Origin: Rotaria sp. Silwood1
Taxonomy: Eukaryota > Rotifera > Eurotatoria > Philodinida > Philodinidae
Direction: 5' to 3'
DNA length: 64,000 nucleotides
NCBI GenBank assembly: GCA_905250075.1
Contig: CAJNOP010000060.1
Location: 569,351-633,350, forward strand
Shown here: positions 37,490 through 49,505 of the stretch, piece after piece
How the letters are laid out: every line of letters begins with the position of its first letter
How positions within the stretch are numbered: position 1 is the first letter of the stretch
Notes under the pieces: model-generated
What the model saw: the letters and a program-made list of their open reading frames with translations, nothing else
Told to the model about the DNA's origin: nothing
The model's database searches: none
Translations under genes and position numbers: made by a program

Positions 37490-40400
37490 ATGAACTCGCA
37501 AACAACAATAGAAACACTACCAAATGAAACTCTTTTTTATATATTTTCTCATCTGTCATGGACTGATTTATTAACGTCTTTATGGTCCTTAAATATTCGT
37601 TTTAATTATCTTGTGTGTTCAATTCTTTCAATAAATGGTAATCAATTGAACACTGGTCTTATTATTACATTAGGTTCATCTTATAAGAAGCTTAATTCAA
37701 TATTCTTTCCATTGATTTTAAATTCATCATGTCTTTCATCTTCTATTCAACGTATTCATTTTGATGAAACAAATTCAATTGCTTGTGATTTTATTTATCA
37801 ATGGTTATTTAATCATAAAGAAATTCTTCTTTTTCCAAATCTTAAATCACTTATACTTACTCGATGTAGATCAATTGAACCGTTAACTGAAAGTTTATTT
37901 TATCTTATTGAACATCAATTAGATGAACTTACATTAAGCTTTGATAAGGAAATTTTCACAGAATCTAGTTATGTACGACAACATTCGTCAATGATTTTTG
38001 ATAAAAGTAATTAATTGTTTATTATGTTACATACTTTAAAACAAAACAAGTTTTATCGATATCTTTGAAAATTTAGCTTCAGCATTGTTGAAGAATTGAG
38101 AAATGAAAATTTCTAATATGTAGAGGAACTAGTAACTTTGCTATGATAATTTTCATTGAAAATGAGAAATGACCATACGTTCTTCCATTTCATGAAAGCC
38201 AAAGTGATGCTTTTTCGAAAATAGTTTTCATACTTATATATGTATATTCATAAACTCCTTAATGAAAATGAGCGTAAGAGGAAAAAAAATATCATAGATA
38301 TTGTATTTTTTTAAATTTTAGGATTCATGAAACTGGAAGAATCTATTTTCTTGAGTACTTGAACAATCCTCTCTGAAGGGAGAAACCGGTTTGAGCTGCA
38401 TCCGCTGATATGTTAGAAGTTTCAGAAGAGTTATTTTAAAGTTAATCTTGAGAACCTGATATTTGTTCATTTGATATGTTTTGAAATATTCTTTTATTGA
38501 GCAACAATTCAGTGTAAATGGCTTCAACTCAGGAACACTCGAACATGCACAGGATTTAGTCTAGACTTTATTATGTTTCAAAAGATTTCAATCGACTAAG
38601 TAAGTCTTAGAAAGGAAGATCTTTGCGTAATTCTCTGAGATTTCAATGAAACTTATATGGATTTGTCAATTCAAGTGTCTATATCTCAAATATAGAAAAA
38701 ATAATAGCTTATACTGATCAGTGAAAATAATTTGAAGTAAAAATTTTTTTGCTTAGGATCTTGAAGGGAACTACAAGAATGTTTTTTTTTAACGATAACA
38801 ATTGCAAAAGAATTCTAGAACATTCCTAGTTCAACTTAATTTTAAGTGCTAATTCTAAATATGTCATTAAGATTAGTACATATTGTTTTTTTTAACCGAA
38901 ATCTCCTGAGCAATAGTCGAATATATAACAAAATCGTATTTGAAGAATAGTTTGCTAGGAAATTTCGAAGTGAGCAGTATTTTTGGAATTTAAAAAATAT
39001 ATGTGATTATATAGTGTTTGTTTTTTTTAAATATTGTTAATGGATATATGAACATTTACATGAGCTGACTAAAACTTGTAATTATCTATCGGGTGACTAG
39101 ATAACTAACCGAACACAATTTGCAGCCACTCACCACTCACCGCCAATGAAATAACAAATGAATAATACAAATAGTTTTTTTTTTCAATAGACTTGTTCTT
39201 AAGCGAATCGATGTAGAGTCCAATGCTCTATCGAATGATACCATTCCAAAGCGAAAGTGATATCATGGTGTAATGACATCAGTAAAATATTTCGTCATCA
39301 TTTTGATGATTGTATATTAATGGTAGTATGCCCAGTAGAGTCCTGCAGGGTGCAACTTTTTCGTACCCTATACCCTACCCTGCGAGAATTTCGATACCCT
39401 GACCCTATCCTACCCTACGCCTCCCGTACCCTGACCCTACCCTACCCTACGCCTCTCGTACCCTGGCCCTACCCTACCCTACGCCCAGCGTACCCCTACC
39501 CTACCCTACGTCCTTCTTACCCTAACCCTACCCTACCACACAGATTTTGTATCTTGTACCCTACTATACACAACGTTTTACATTTAAGTGAATCTTAATA
39601 GGCTGCGTTTTTCATTATTTTCAACAAATTTTTATTAATTTCTAACGAAAATTAAATGTAAAATTATGAAATAAAAGGTGTTTCATAAGTAACGACCCCA
39701 TTTCTATTTTTTTTTCTTATCTTTATCATATTTGAAGATGAATACTTATCGACAATATAGTTTTGAAGAGTAGTATCTAAGCTATGATCCAATGTGGATG
39801 GTCCTCAATCGACATCAAATGTAAGAAAGGACTGCATTAGTAAAAATATTGAAAATATTTTATCAAATTTATTTTGTATCTTTTTCCTGTGGAGCATGAC
39901 CTTCTCAGTATTTTGTGAACATCTCTCTCAACTTTTGATGCATTGACTTGAATTTTTTTCCAAAAGATAGTTTGTGAAATTTTCTACAAAATCCAATAAA
40001 ATAATTCTCCAAAAGAATAATTAGAAAACAATATCTGATCAGCAGTACTACATTTCAAATAAACCCCACTCCTAGTAACGCTGTTTTTCTTTACAAAGTC
40101 AATGACATCTTCTTTCGTGAAGGAACAGGTTTCAAGCCATCCTAAGTTATTCATTTGGGCAGCTGTTCATATTGGATTTTGTAGAAAATGTCACAAGTTA
40201 TCTTTTGGAAAAAAGTTCAAGTTAATGCATCAAAAGTTGAGAGGGATGCTGACAAAATACTGAGAAGGTGATGCTCTACAGGAAAAAGATACAAAATAGA
40301 TTTGATAAAATTTTTTCAATTTTTTCACTAATGGAGTCCTTTCTTAGATTTGATGTAGATTGAGGACTATCCACATTGGATCATAGCTTAGATACTACTC

Positions 40401-43400
40401 TTCAAAACTATCGTCGATGAGTATTCATCTTCAAATATGATAAAGATAAGAAAAAAATAGAAATGGGGTCGTTACTTATGAAACACCCTTTATTTTGAAA
40501 TTTTCTCAAAAAATAAAACATCATGAACAATTTCGTCATTTTAATTTTGTCTTCTTTCTTCTAAAACTCTTCCACTTGCACTGAAAATACGTTTACTTGT
40601 TGCTGAACTAGCTAGAATTCCTAATTGCCATTTTGCCCGTACACTAAGTCGTGGATAATGCAATGACCATTTCTGCCCTAATTATATCGTGGATTTTTTT
40701 TCTTCTACCCTGACCCTACCCTACCCTATGACCTCCGTACCCTGGCCCTACCCTATCCTATGCCCCCCGTACCCTAACCCTACCCTACTCGGCAGGGTAG
40801 GGTAGGGTAGGGTTACCCTGCAGGACTCTAATGTCCAGTGGTTATTACCCTTCATATTATCGCATCGATTTGTATACACTATCAAGTAACAGACTGTAGC
40901 GTTGTGCATAGAAACTAGCATTTATTTTAACGATTGAGGAATGGAACGATTTGACAGTTCATACACTCCACATGCTGTTTTTAGTTTAGGAGCAAGTGTT
41001 TATTTAATCTGAATCAGAGATCTCAATGGGCCGAATATAAAACAAAACGAAATTATCAAAGCTTCTTTCTCAAAGTAAAATTAAAATAATCTTTAGGAAT
41101 GGTCATCGGATAAAAGCATAATCGTAACTGAAGATCAGACATGTAAAAGTTCGTCATTAATTATCCATGTGATTCATTATATGTAATCAGTTGCATTCAC
41201 ACCTCTCCTACATATGAGTCAACAGAGTGGCGCCTAACTTTTACTGTTTTCATTTTAGTTATATCACAGCTAAGTTATTTTTGTTTGTCGTTTTTGCACG
41301 CTATATGTGGCGAGCAGGACATATTTTGGAAGATTGGAAAAAACTGGTATCAGTACCAGCTTGATACTTTCATCTTACGTTTCAATGAAAAATTTTAGAT
41401 TTTCCGTTTTTGAGTTGAGTTTGACACAAAATGATGACTTGACATATGTACGTCTAGCTAGAATTAATTAAAGAAAGAAAACTCGTGACGCCACACGATA
41501 AAGTGCTTAGCATCTTAATTACTTCAGTTAGCATGGCAAGTCAACATGTCTGTCTGAAAAAGTATCAATCAGATGAGTGGCCCATGGACACACATGGGCG
41601 GGCGGGTTTTTTTAGAAAACACAATGGGCTGGGCCGAGCCGAGGTTGATAGCCCATGGGCTGATTTTTATTTGCCCGACCCGACCCATTGAGACCTCTGA
41701 TCTGAATACAATCAATTGTATAAACTTAAAATACCAAGCGTTGCGATATAAGTTCTAAACCGTTGTATAGAGAACTAGTAGCCCTGAAAACTTCTTAATT
41801 CTATGTTTTTTTTTATATTCTAAATAACTGAAGAGAAAGAAAATATCTTTTGAGTACTAGATATTCATACATAAGCATAAAGTTTTTATGAAAGTATTCT
41901 CTTCTATTGTATAAAATCTGTTTAACAATAGGCGAAATGCTGATGTTCGAAAAGAAAAAGCCGATTAAAAGAAAGAAATAGGTTTTTTTATTAAAATAGA
42001 TACGAAGAAGTAATTTCTTTTCTGGCGATGATCAGAAGAACATTTTACTAATGTTTATTATTAATAGCAAAAAAGAATTATTGCAGCAATCGACCCGAAC
42101 AAAATGACTGCAGCAACTAAAAGAAAAATCTTTGCACATAGATACAGGATAGAAGTTCTCATAGAACTGAAAGCACAAATCGTGTACAATCTCAAAATAG
42201 ACAGCATCTTTCAGGTCAGTAGTCACTTGAATATCAAATATGTTAGATCATAGTTGAAAATTCTGTTCGACTAGTTGTTTAGTCGACCAATAGAGATTTA
42301 TATTGTTCAGTGAATATAAATGTTCATATATTCATTAATAACATTTAAAAACAACAAACACTATTATCGCATATATTTTTTTTGAATTTCAAAAATATTG
42401 CTCGCTTTGAAATTTCCCAGCAAACTATTCTTCAAATATGATTTGGTTATATATTCGACTATTGCTCAGGTGATTTCGGTTAAAAAAGAACAATATTCAC
42501 TAACATGAATAACATATTTAGAATTAGCACTTAAAATTAAGTTGAACTAAGAATGTTCTAGAATTCTTTTGCAAATTTTATCGTTAAAACAAAAATTCTT
42601 GTAGTCTCTCTCAAGATCCTAAGCAAAAAATATGTTTACTTCAAATTATTTTCATTGATTAGTCTAAGCTATATTTTTTTTCTATATTTGAGATATGTAC
42701 ACTTGACTTGACAAACCTTCCCTCGTTTTGTTGATAATTGATTTATAAGTCGTACGAGATTTTCTCATAAGATAGATATATCTATATATACATATATAGT
42801 GAAATGTCTGTCTCATCTTTATCTGATAGAAACAACCAATTAGATTTTAAGGGCGTTTTTTTACACTTTCTCTCGGTGTAAGGCTTAGTTTTGTTCTAGC
42901 CAACTAACAATGATTGCTAGGAGCTACGGATTCATTGTCACGACATTAGGTCGATTCATCAGCGTTATGAAATAAAATCGTTAAAATCTCTAATATAAGG
43001 TCAGTGACGAGATCAAATCATTAGGTGTAGGGCGTATGTACATGGGAACTCGCTAGTATAATATACTAAATAAAAGTACAGAATTTAATAATTTACTGGT
43101 AGCTTACTATAAAGAAATATGGCTTATGAAACGATAACATGATCTTACATTTTTCATATGGAAGACTAAGCGTTTAAAGATTAATCTTTTATGTCTCTCG
43201 AGATGCAGTTATAAATGGATGTTGCGCAACCATTGAGAATCAAGCTTCAGTGAACTAAATTATAATAACATGAACTTGACTAAAGCCGATTTCGTGCATA
43301 GAATTGAACAAGATTTATTTGTTGGTCTTCGTGTTATAGTGAGCTTCGAAATGATTATTCAACGCTAAGATTTTTGATTTATCTTTTGTGTTTTTATAAT

Positions 43401-45113
43401 AATGATAAAACTATAACTTACAACTAGTGATAATGTAGAATAGAAGATAGACATTGATCTCTAGTAATCTATTTAAAGAATAACGAATCATTTTAATATG
43501 AAGCTTCTTACATTCACTGATGACCTGAATATGAACTTGTCAAACACAAAAGTTTACATCAACAAAAATAATCGAAATAATCGTTGACCAAACGATGGCT
43601 AGAGTGTCTTTACTCATTCGTATGTTCGATGAAAATCATGTTCAATTGTTGATGAAATAACATTAAAATTTCCCACAACTACATTAGTTCGAAAGTCAAT
43701 GCTGAATTCACTCTGTTTAACTTAATCAAACGAATTGATTAGTGTGCGTTCTGAAAATGCCAAGTTTGTCATACTAATATTAAATAGATACAACCTTTCT
43801 CAAAAGCTAAGCTTATTTACTAGTCGTGTTAAATCATTCGAAATGCATATGAAAAGAAGATGTACTTCACCAGTCTGAAAGAATTCTAACAATCTAACGA
43901 AGAACGAGATTTTTGAATCTGAAATTTTGCACATGATTCCAAATATATCTAAGCATTATAATAGGATAGGATCAACTTTAATTACAACTTTTAGAAGAAC
44001 CGTAAGAAAAACCTTTTGTAGCATCTTATGTAAATCTCAATTATTTAATTGGTCGATTAAATGAAAATAGATTAAAATTTATTTTATAATTTTTGTTTTA
44101 TGATAATATTCGAAAATGTTAACGATAAAAAAAAGTGACATATGATAAATGCGAGTATTATATTGTTAAATCTAAAATAAACAAATTTCTTTTTTTTTAT
44201 ACACAAAAGGAAAAGAATATTTTTTATTTTTTTTATTTTTGCTTGATATTTAATAGAAAAACAAACGAGCATGATGAAGCAACTTCTTTGTCAATTATTT
44301 TCTGGTCAATGTAAATTAAAATCTCTTCGACTTGATATTAGCAACGACTTTATAAATAATGATATTCATCGTTGTTTAACATCAAACTATTATCCCTCAA
44401 CGGGTCGTTGTTGTGCTCTACGTCGTTTGGATATTCGAATTGAATATGCATGTTTTCTTGAAAATCTTATTGAACATGTGCCAAATCTTGAACAATTGTC
44501 AATTGAATTTCAGTTTTCATTAAAATTTGATTCATTATGGAAAACAAATTTTGAAATATTGGAACAATCAAATGAAAATTGGTTGAATAAAGTAAGAAGG
44601 AAAAATATCGAGTTTTTTTCTGATGAATTTTCACAAAAAGAAATTTTGTTTTAAATTTAAAAATAAAACAATTGAATTACTTTATAGATACCAAAACTAC
44701 GATGTTTTAGTTTAAAAACATCGATCGATAGCAATGAAGAATTTATTTATTTGAAATGGTTATTGAATAATTTGAATTATGTTGAAAAACTTGAAATTCA
44801 TCTTAAGAACTATGAAATACACGAAACAGAATCGAACAATATATGGAAATCTTTCATTGATGCCAATTTTGTTCGTCAATATTGTTTACCTGATAGAATA
44901 ATTAATTTAATTGATTTTAATTTTTATATTTGTTCACAATATGAATTATCATGTAATGATATTGAAAAAAGAATAAATTCATTTAATAATCATCCGTTTT
45001 TTCTTGAGCGTCAATGGACCAATGTGAAATTTTTATATGATCCAATAGTATCATTTCAACATCTTTTCTCTGATTTCACAAATTCATCTCAATTCTCTTA
45101 TCACCTGATGTAG
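37490..45113 (+). CDS. F-box protein (bdelloid expanded family)
   Basis: Predicted 425-aa F-box protein, by family a substrate adaptor of SCF ubiquitin ligases. Exon 1 (37490-38006) carries the F-box near residues 7-45 (IETLPNETLFYIFSHLSWTD). Exon 2 (44257-44591) and exon 3 (44688-45113) carry the leucine-rich C-terminal half (VPNLEQLSIEF, FIYLKWLLNNLNYVEKLEIH, FVRQYCLPDRIINLIDFNFY). The joins keep frame: GAT AAA A / AA AAA CAA at exon 1-2 and NWLNK / IPKLRCF at exon 2-3. The family ordinarily runs straight through these sections, so exons 1 and 2-3 belong together. Intron 2 is 96 nt but intron 1 is 6250 nt, filled with mobile elements. No internal stop was found. Whether so large an intron is still spliced is the main doubt; the alternative is a gene split by transposons. 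Confidence 0.75.
39674..40490. mobile_element. mariner-like foldback element with TA duplication
   Basis: 817-bp element with arms of about 320 bp. Ends AAAGGTGTTTCATAAGTAAC and GTTACTTATGAAACACCCTT share the spacing of mariner termini (GGT..TGATAAGT pattern). TA lies on both sides (39672-39673, 40491-40492). A 180-bp central loop has a weak coding-like minus-strand run. It is nested inside the hAT element, so it arrived later. Confidence 0.8.
40541..40680 (-). pseudogene. hAT transposase dimerisation-domain remnant
   Basis: Minus strand encodes WQLGILASSATSKRIFSASG followed by RVLEERRQN and a stop. This is the conserved hAT C-terminal dimerisation motif (A-S-S-A-T-S-E-R-x-F-S-x-x-G). Nothing of the RNase-H catalytic core remains on this copy, so it cannot be autonomous. 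Confidence 0.9.
41015..41699. mobile_element. non-autonomous hAT element with 8-bp TSD
   Basis: 685 bp with inverted ends CAGAGATCTCAATGGG and CCCATTGAGACCTCTG. Perfect 8-bp duplication ATCTGAAT at 41007-41014 and 41700-41707. No transposase. GC-rich subterminal part at 41580-41690 (GGGCGGG, GGGCTGGGCC, CCCGACCCGACCC). Confidence 0.88.
42781..43056 (+). mobile_element. candidate non-autonomous Helitron
   Basis: Begins TCTATATATACATATATAGT after an A and ends GGGAACTCGCTAG before a T, matching the 5'-TC / CTRR-3' rule and A^T target of Helitrons. I do not see a strong 3' hairpin. It lies just outside the right arm of the 4-kb inverted-repeat element. Confidence 0.4.
43057..44256. other. remainder of F-box intron 1
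   Basis: AT-rich intronic DNA with no recognisable element, ending in the acceptor TTTAATAG at 44249-44256. Confidence 0.5.
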
Positions 45114-46475
45114 CATATTGTTCTTTATGAAAATTCGAAAAGCTTCTAAATTCGACGATATTTTTTTTTCATTTAGTAAATATCAAAATATTTTGAAATG
45201 GATACCGACTAACATTGCCTGGTTCCCGTTATATCCATCGCTTTCTTTTATTCTTCAACAATTCAACCAAGTAAATTCTAATGTTTCTTCTATCAAAATA
45301 TACACAAGTAAATTGTTATGCATTTCAATCATTTTCTTCATTACTAAACATTTGAATAACTGATTAAGTTTATATATTCAACTTATTTCATAAAAATCTT
45401 TTTCTCTCGAATTCCTAAATAGAAGCAAAAACCATACAGAAATATAAAAAAGATTCATTTTTCGAAGGAAGATTCGAGTATGAGACCGTTCGGAAATCAT
45501 GCGATCACTTTTTGTTTTTACTGAGTTGTCAAATCTAGTGATTTAGCCAGGAAAATCTTAAGTTTTGAAATTTTCTCTTTGTTAAAAAATCTTCTAGAGT
45601 TAGGAACTATTTTCTGTTAAAATTTTCTCTTGGTTTTCTCTCACCTTAAATTTTAGTAACATTTTGAATCATTAAGGCTATATATAAACAAAAGAAAAGT
45701 ATTAAAATTATCTTTGAAATAAATCAGATCTATTGAAACAATTTGATCATGAGAAAAACATAGTAATTTTACAAAAATGTCGTAAACGACATAACTGACA
45801 ACTTATGATTCATATATGCTCATTTTGTTTAGGTTCATATCAATGTCCAAGTAAACTTTTATTTTGTACTTTATTGGTATTTGTTTTCTTTTACATTTGA
45901 ATCGTAGAGGCAAAGTTGTCCATCACTAACTAGATAAGAAAATATCTATCACTTTTGAGAGTGTAATTTTTAGTGTCATTCGAAACAAGATAGCTAAATA
46001 GCTTCTTGATTTCGATAAAAGTCTTCTGATTTTTCTCCAGATTTGACAAGCCTGCTTTTTGTGAAACACTATCTAAAAGGAGTGTTGAAGTGTATAGTGG
46101 TACACAGTTGCATTTTCTTCCCTTCTTTTCATCACAGAGCATAGAAGATGACTTCAGAAAGCATTATAGATCGTTATAAATGTTGATACACGATTGCTGA
46201 TAGTATATCAATAATAGCTCTTTAGAATGTATTAATTTCTTATGACATTTCTGAGCAATTGAGTAAAATGAGAGATGAAGAAATGTATTCTGAAATCCAT
46301 AGAATAAAGTAATCTTCCTATAATTAACAAGAGTACCTACGTGTATCATGTTTCACATTTTAATACCGTAGAGATTGCCCTAACAGTTTTTCTGGCTGTT
46401 TACTTCCTCTTGTCCTTATAATCAAACGCATTTTTCGGGATTCCTCTGCCTAGAGCAAATATGTCAACTCCCAGG
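45114..46475. other. downstream of F-box gene, no gene recognised
   Basis: 45118-45363 has an open frame (IRKASKFDDIFFSFSKYQNI) without an obvious start context that may be a scrap of a related F-box gene. The rest is AT-rich. Confidence 0.4.
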
Positions 46476-47059
46476 TCGAAATAGCTATGTCGGATCCTGT
46501 CGGATAGGTTTCAAATCCGTTGAGATACGGCTAATCGGATTCGGCCGGTTACTTTTTGTCGGATTTCGATGCTATCCACTGTTTTCCTTTGATATCCGCC
46601 GGTCGGATTCATCGAGTTCCGACTAGATTCATATATTCGGAACTGGTCAGATCCGATCTCAAGATGTGTTCGCTTCCGATGGGATTCCGGGAAATCTGAT
46701 GTCAAGAAATCGCCGGATTTTGCGGTTTCAAGTGACACCGGATTCCATGATAAAACCGATCAATCACTGGTATCGGAACTTGTCGGAATTATGTAAGAAT
46801 GCAGAATACTCAGGTCAATCTCACACCATCGGATCCGATGGAAATTAGTTGGAAGTTGTCGGATGTTGGAAAGTGTCGGATTTTCAGAGTTCCGACAAGA
46901 TCCCGGCCACTTCCGACACTTTCCGACATCCGACAACTTCCTGTCGGAATCCGATACCAAGGATTCCGACGAATTGCCATCGGATTCGATAAAATTCGAT
47001 AATTTTTCCGATAGGATCCGACGAGATCCGACTGTCGGATTGCTCGTTCTGGGTATCCA

Positions 47060-48060
47060 GTATTATTTTCCACGTAGTCAGATTCATGAATTAGAATATA
47101 TTCTGACAGATCAATCAGCTAATCATCTAATAAGATATTTCTCTTTTTACAAATTTCCAACAACAAAATCAAAAATCTGGAAATCCGATTTCGTCCAGAT
47201 TTCATTCACCGTTTCGTTCTACAGATATCGATCTATATAAAGAAGTCTATACTTTAATATTTTGAATGAATTTCCAAAGTGTTGCTTAGTTTAATTTTAC
47301 TTCAAATGATTTGTTTTCTTTATAAAATTATGTTTTCCACGCAATCGGATTCTTGAATAAGATTATATTCTGACGGATCAATGAGCTAATCAATTAATTA
47401 GATATTCCTCTTTTTACAAAATTCCAACAACAAAATCAAAAATCTGGAAATCCGATTTTGTCCAGATTTCATTCACCGTTTTGTTTTACAGATATCGATC
47501 TATATAAGGAAGTCTCTACTTTAATATTTTGAATAAATTTCCAAAGTGTTGCTTAGATTAATTTTACTTCAAATGATTTATTTCCTTATACAATTATGTT
47601 TTCCACACAGCGGATTCATGAATTAGATTATATTCTGACGGATCAATGAGCTAATCAATTAATTGGATATTCCTCTTTTTACAAATTTCCAACAACAAAA
47701 TCAAAAATCTGGAAATCCGATTTCGTCCAGATTTCATTCACCGTTTTGTTTTACAGATATCGGTCTATATAAGGAAGTCTCTACTTTAATATTTTGAATA
47801 AATTTCCAAAGTGTTGCTTAGATTAATTTTACTTCAAATGATTTATTTCCTTATACAATTATGTTTTCCACACAGCGGATTCATGAATTAGTATTTATTC
47901 TGACAGATCAATCAACTAATTAATTAATTTATTAGATATTCCTATTTTTACAAAATTCCAACAACAAAATCAAAAATCTGGAAATCCGATTTTGTCCAGA
48001 TTTCATTCACCGTTTTGTTTTACAGGTATCGATCTATATAAGGAACTCTCTACTTTCATA
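47060..48060. repeat. 266-bp tandem repeat, about 3.75 copies
   Basis: The phrase TTTTCCAC...GATTCATGAATTAG recurs with right edge at 47073, 47340, 47606 and 47871, spacing 265-267 bp. Each unit contains a short hairpin (AATCTGGAAATCCG...GTCCAGATT) and ATATCGATCTATATAA. Copies 3 and 4 are most alike. Confidence 0.92.
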
Positions 48061-48189
48061 TATCAAGTGAATTCTGCCATTTTGTATAACTAAGTTCTAT
48101 ATATTAGGAACAATCTTAGTACAAGCATTGTTCAATTTTAAGAAGGATCGTAGTATATACATTGTTAGATTCTAGGAATAATCCCAGTT

Positions 48190-48680
48190 GAAACAGTTGA
48201 AATCCTTTAGGATCTTGATGACATCCTGATGCAATCTTTAGAAATTTTGATAACATCCTGGTGAAATCTGTTCAAAATGTCGATTCAATCTTTGGAAAAT
48301 CTTTAGAATTCTTGATGAAATCCTTGGGAAATCTTCGTGAAATCTCGACGAAATCCTTGAGAAATTTTTATAAATCTTGATGAAATCCTTAGGAAATCTT
48401 CATAAATCTTGATGAAATCTTTGCGAAATTTTCATAAATCTGGATGGAATCTTCATAAATCTCGACGAAATCCTTGAGAAATATTTATAAATCTTAATGA
48501 AATCCTTGGGAAATCTTCAGAAATCTCGATGAAATGCTGGGGAAATCTTTAGAAGTCTCGATGAAATCCTTGAGAAATCTTTAGAAATCTTGAGGAAAAT
48601 TGGATGAAATTGTCAGAAATCTCTAGTAAATCTTTGGAAATTTTGAGAATGCTAGAATGAAATCTGTGTGAAATGTTGAT
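48190..48680. repeat. degenerate ~31-bp minisatellite
   Basis: About 15 imperfect copies of AAATCTTGATGAAATCCTTG followed by GGAAATCTTCA. Directly follows the 266-bp array and precedes the CGGATCC-rich flank. Confidence 0.85.
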
Positions 48681-48996
48681 TGAATCCTTGTGCAATCGAA
48701 ACAGATTCAGCCAACTTCTGATGAAATCCGACTGTATTCTGTCGGAGCCTTACGTTATCAAGCGTTTCTCTGTGAAAGGATCCTGGTGGTTACGGCATTA
48801 TCTGACAAACAGTTCCGACAGGATCCGATCGGATCCTTTCCGACGTAATCCGGTCCGGAATCCCTTAGTTAGGAATCCTGTGAAATACGGTTGGGTTCCG
48901 ATCGGATTTAGTTGGGAACCCGACGAATTCCGTGTGATCCGACATCGGATCCGATAGTTTCCGGTAGGATCTACAGGTCGGATTGAATCACCTGGG

Positions 48997-49505
48997 CTCG
49001 TGTATGTGTTTTTCAACTCGTGAACAAATTCGACACATTGTGTCTTTTATTAGTTGTTTTTTCTTGCATCAGCTATATGTTATTTTCACTATTTTGTCTT
49101 TCTTTATAGTGAAGAACGTTTGAAAATAAAGTGCAGGTCAATGAAATAAAAGTAGTGGAACATTTTATGTAAATAATTGAACATGGAAGCCGCTAGTTCG
49201 ATGAAAAACGGTCTTTCTGATAAGTTTCTGATTTTCCGAAAAAATTTTCTGATCATTTTCCGATTTTAGTAAAAAATTATCTGATTTTTGAATTTTCAAT
49301 CTGGTCACCCTGATCTATAGACAAAAAATTATTAAAATCAGAAGAAGAAGATATTTGAGGAGGTTCCATCGTTATCAATAGCAATACCAACTTTCCTCAC
49401 ATGAGCTACAAAAGAAGACTAATCGAATTACATTAAAGATATTGTTCAAGTTGCTTTCGCATCTTCATCTTTTCTTTACTCTTATTTTCGTCTATTCATA
49501 AATCT
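48997..49505. other. intergenic, no gene recognised
   Basis: AT-rich; nothing recognised. Confidence 0.5.

Larger units (their letters stand above)
39336..40830 (-). mobile_element. hAT transposon remnant with 8-bp TSD
   Basis: Termini TAGAGTCCTGCAGGGT (39336-39351) and ACCCTGCAGGACTCTA (40815-40830) are near-perfect inverted repeats. They are flanked by an 8-bp duplication ATGCCCAG / ATGTCCAG with one mismatch (39328-39335, 40831-40838). Subterminal arrays of CCCTACCCTACG at both ends are typical repeated protein-binding DNA of hATs. Only the transposase C-terminus remains (see 40541-40680). The middle is occupied by a mariner-like foldback. Confidence 0.9.
38657..42720. mobile_element. 4-kb element with ~410-bp terminal inverted repeats
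   Basis: Arms 38657-39068 and 42313-42720 are inverted copies. Examples: CTATATCTCAAATATAG near 38680 against CTATATTTGAGATATG near 42682; GAATTCTAGAACATTC near 38810 against GAATGTTCTAGAATTC near 42550; GCAATAGTCGAATATATAAC near 38911 against the complement near 42450. The interior holds two hAT insertions, and without them it would be about 1.1 kb. No transposase of its own was found. It lies in intron 1 of the F-box gene. Confidence 0.75.
46476..48996. mobile_element. composite element: CGGATCC-rich flanks, 266-bp satellite, 31-bp minisatellite
   Basis: Bounded by CCCAGGT (46476) and ACCTGGG (about 48996), with Tyr-like rich repeats of TCGGAT/ATCCGA at 46490-47040 and 48690-48990. The left flank contains a near-perfect 30-bp hairpin, GGAAGTTGTCGGATGTTGGA paired with TCCGACATCCGACAACTTCC (about 46850-46945). 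Between the flanks lie two separate tandem arrays. The termini are short, and I see no clear target duplication, so the boundaries and transposon nature are inferred. Confidence 0.55.

Noticed and set aside
39360-39540. Interstitial telomere-like CCCTACCCTA repeats
   Set aside because: They are mirrored at 40705-40815 as subterminal arrays of a hAT element with terminal repeats and target duplication; the unit is not the bdelloid telomere repeat.
42032-42226. Cys-rich 64-codon frame inside the 4-kb element as its transposase
   Set aside because: Too short, no DDE or other motif.
46511-47240. Multiple overlapping open frames
   Set aside because: All six frames stay open because the DNA is made of TCGGAT words; compositional, not coding.
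48190-48680. CRISPR-like regular repeats
   Set aside because: Copies are directly adjacent and degenerate with no unique spacers; this is a minisatellite in a eukaryotic genome.
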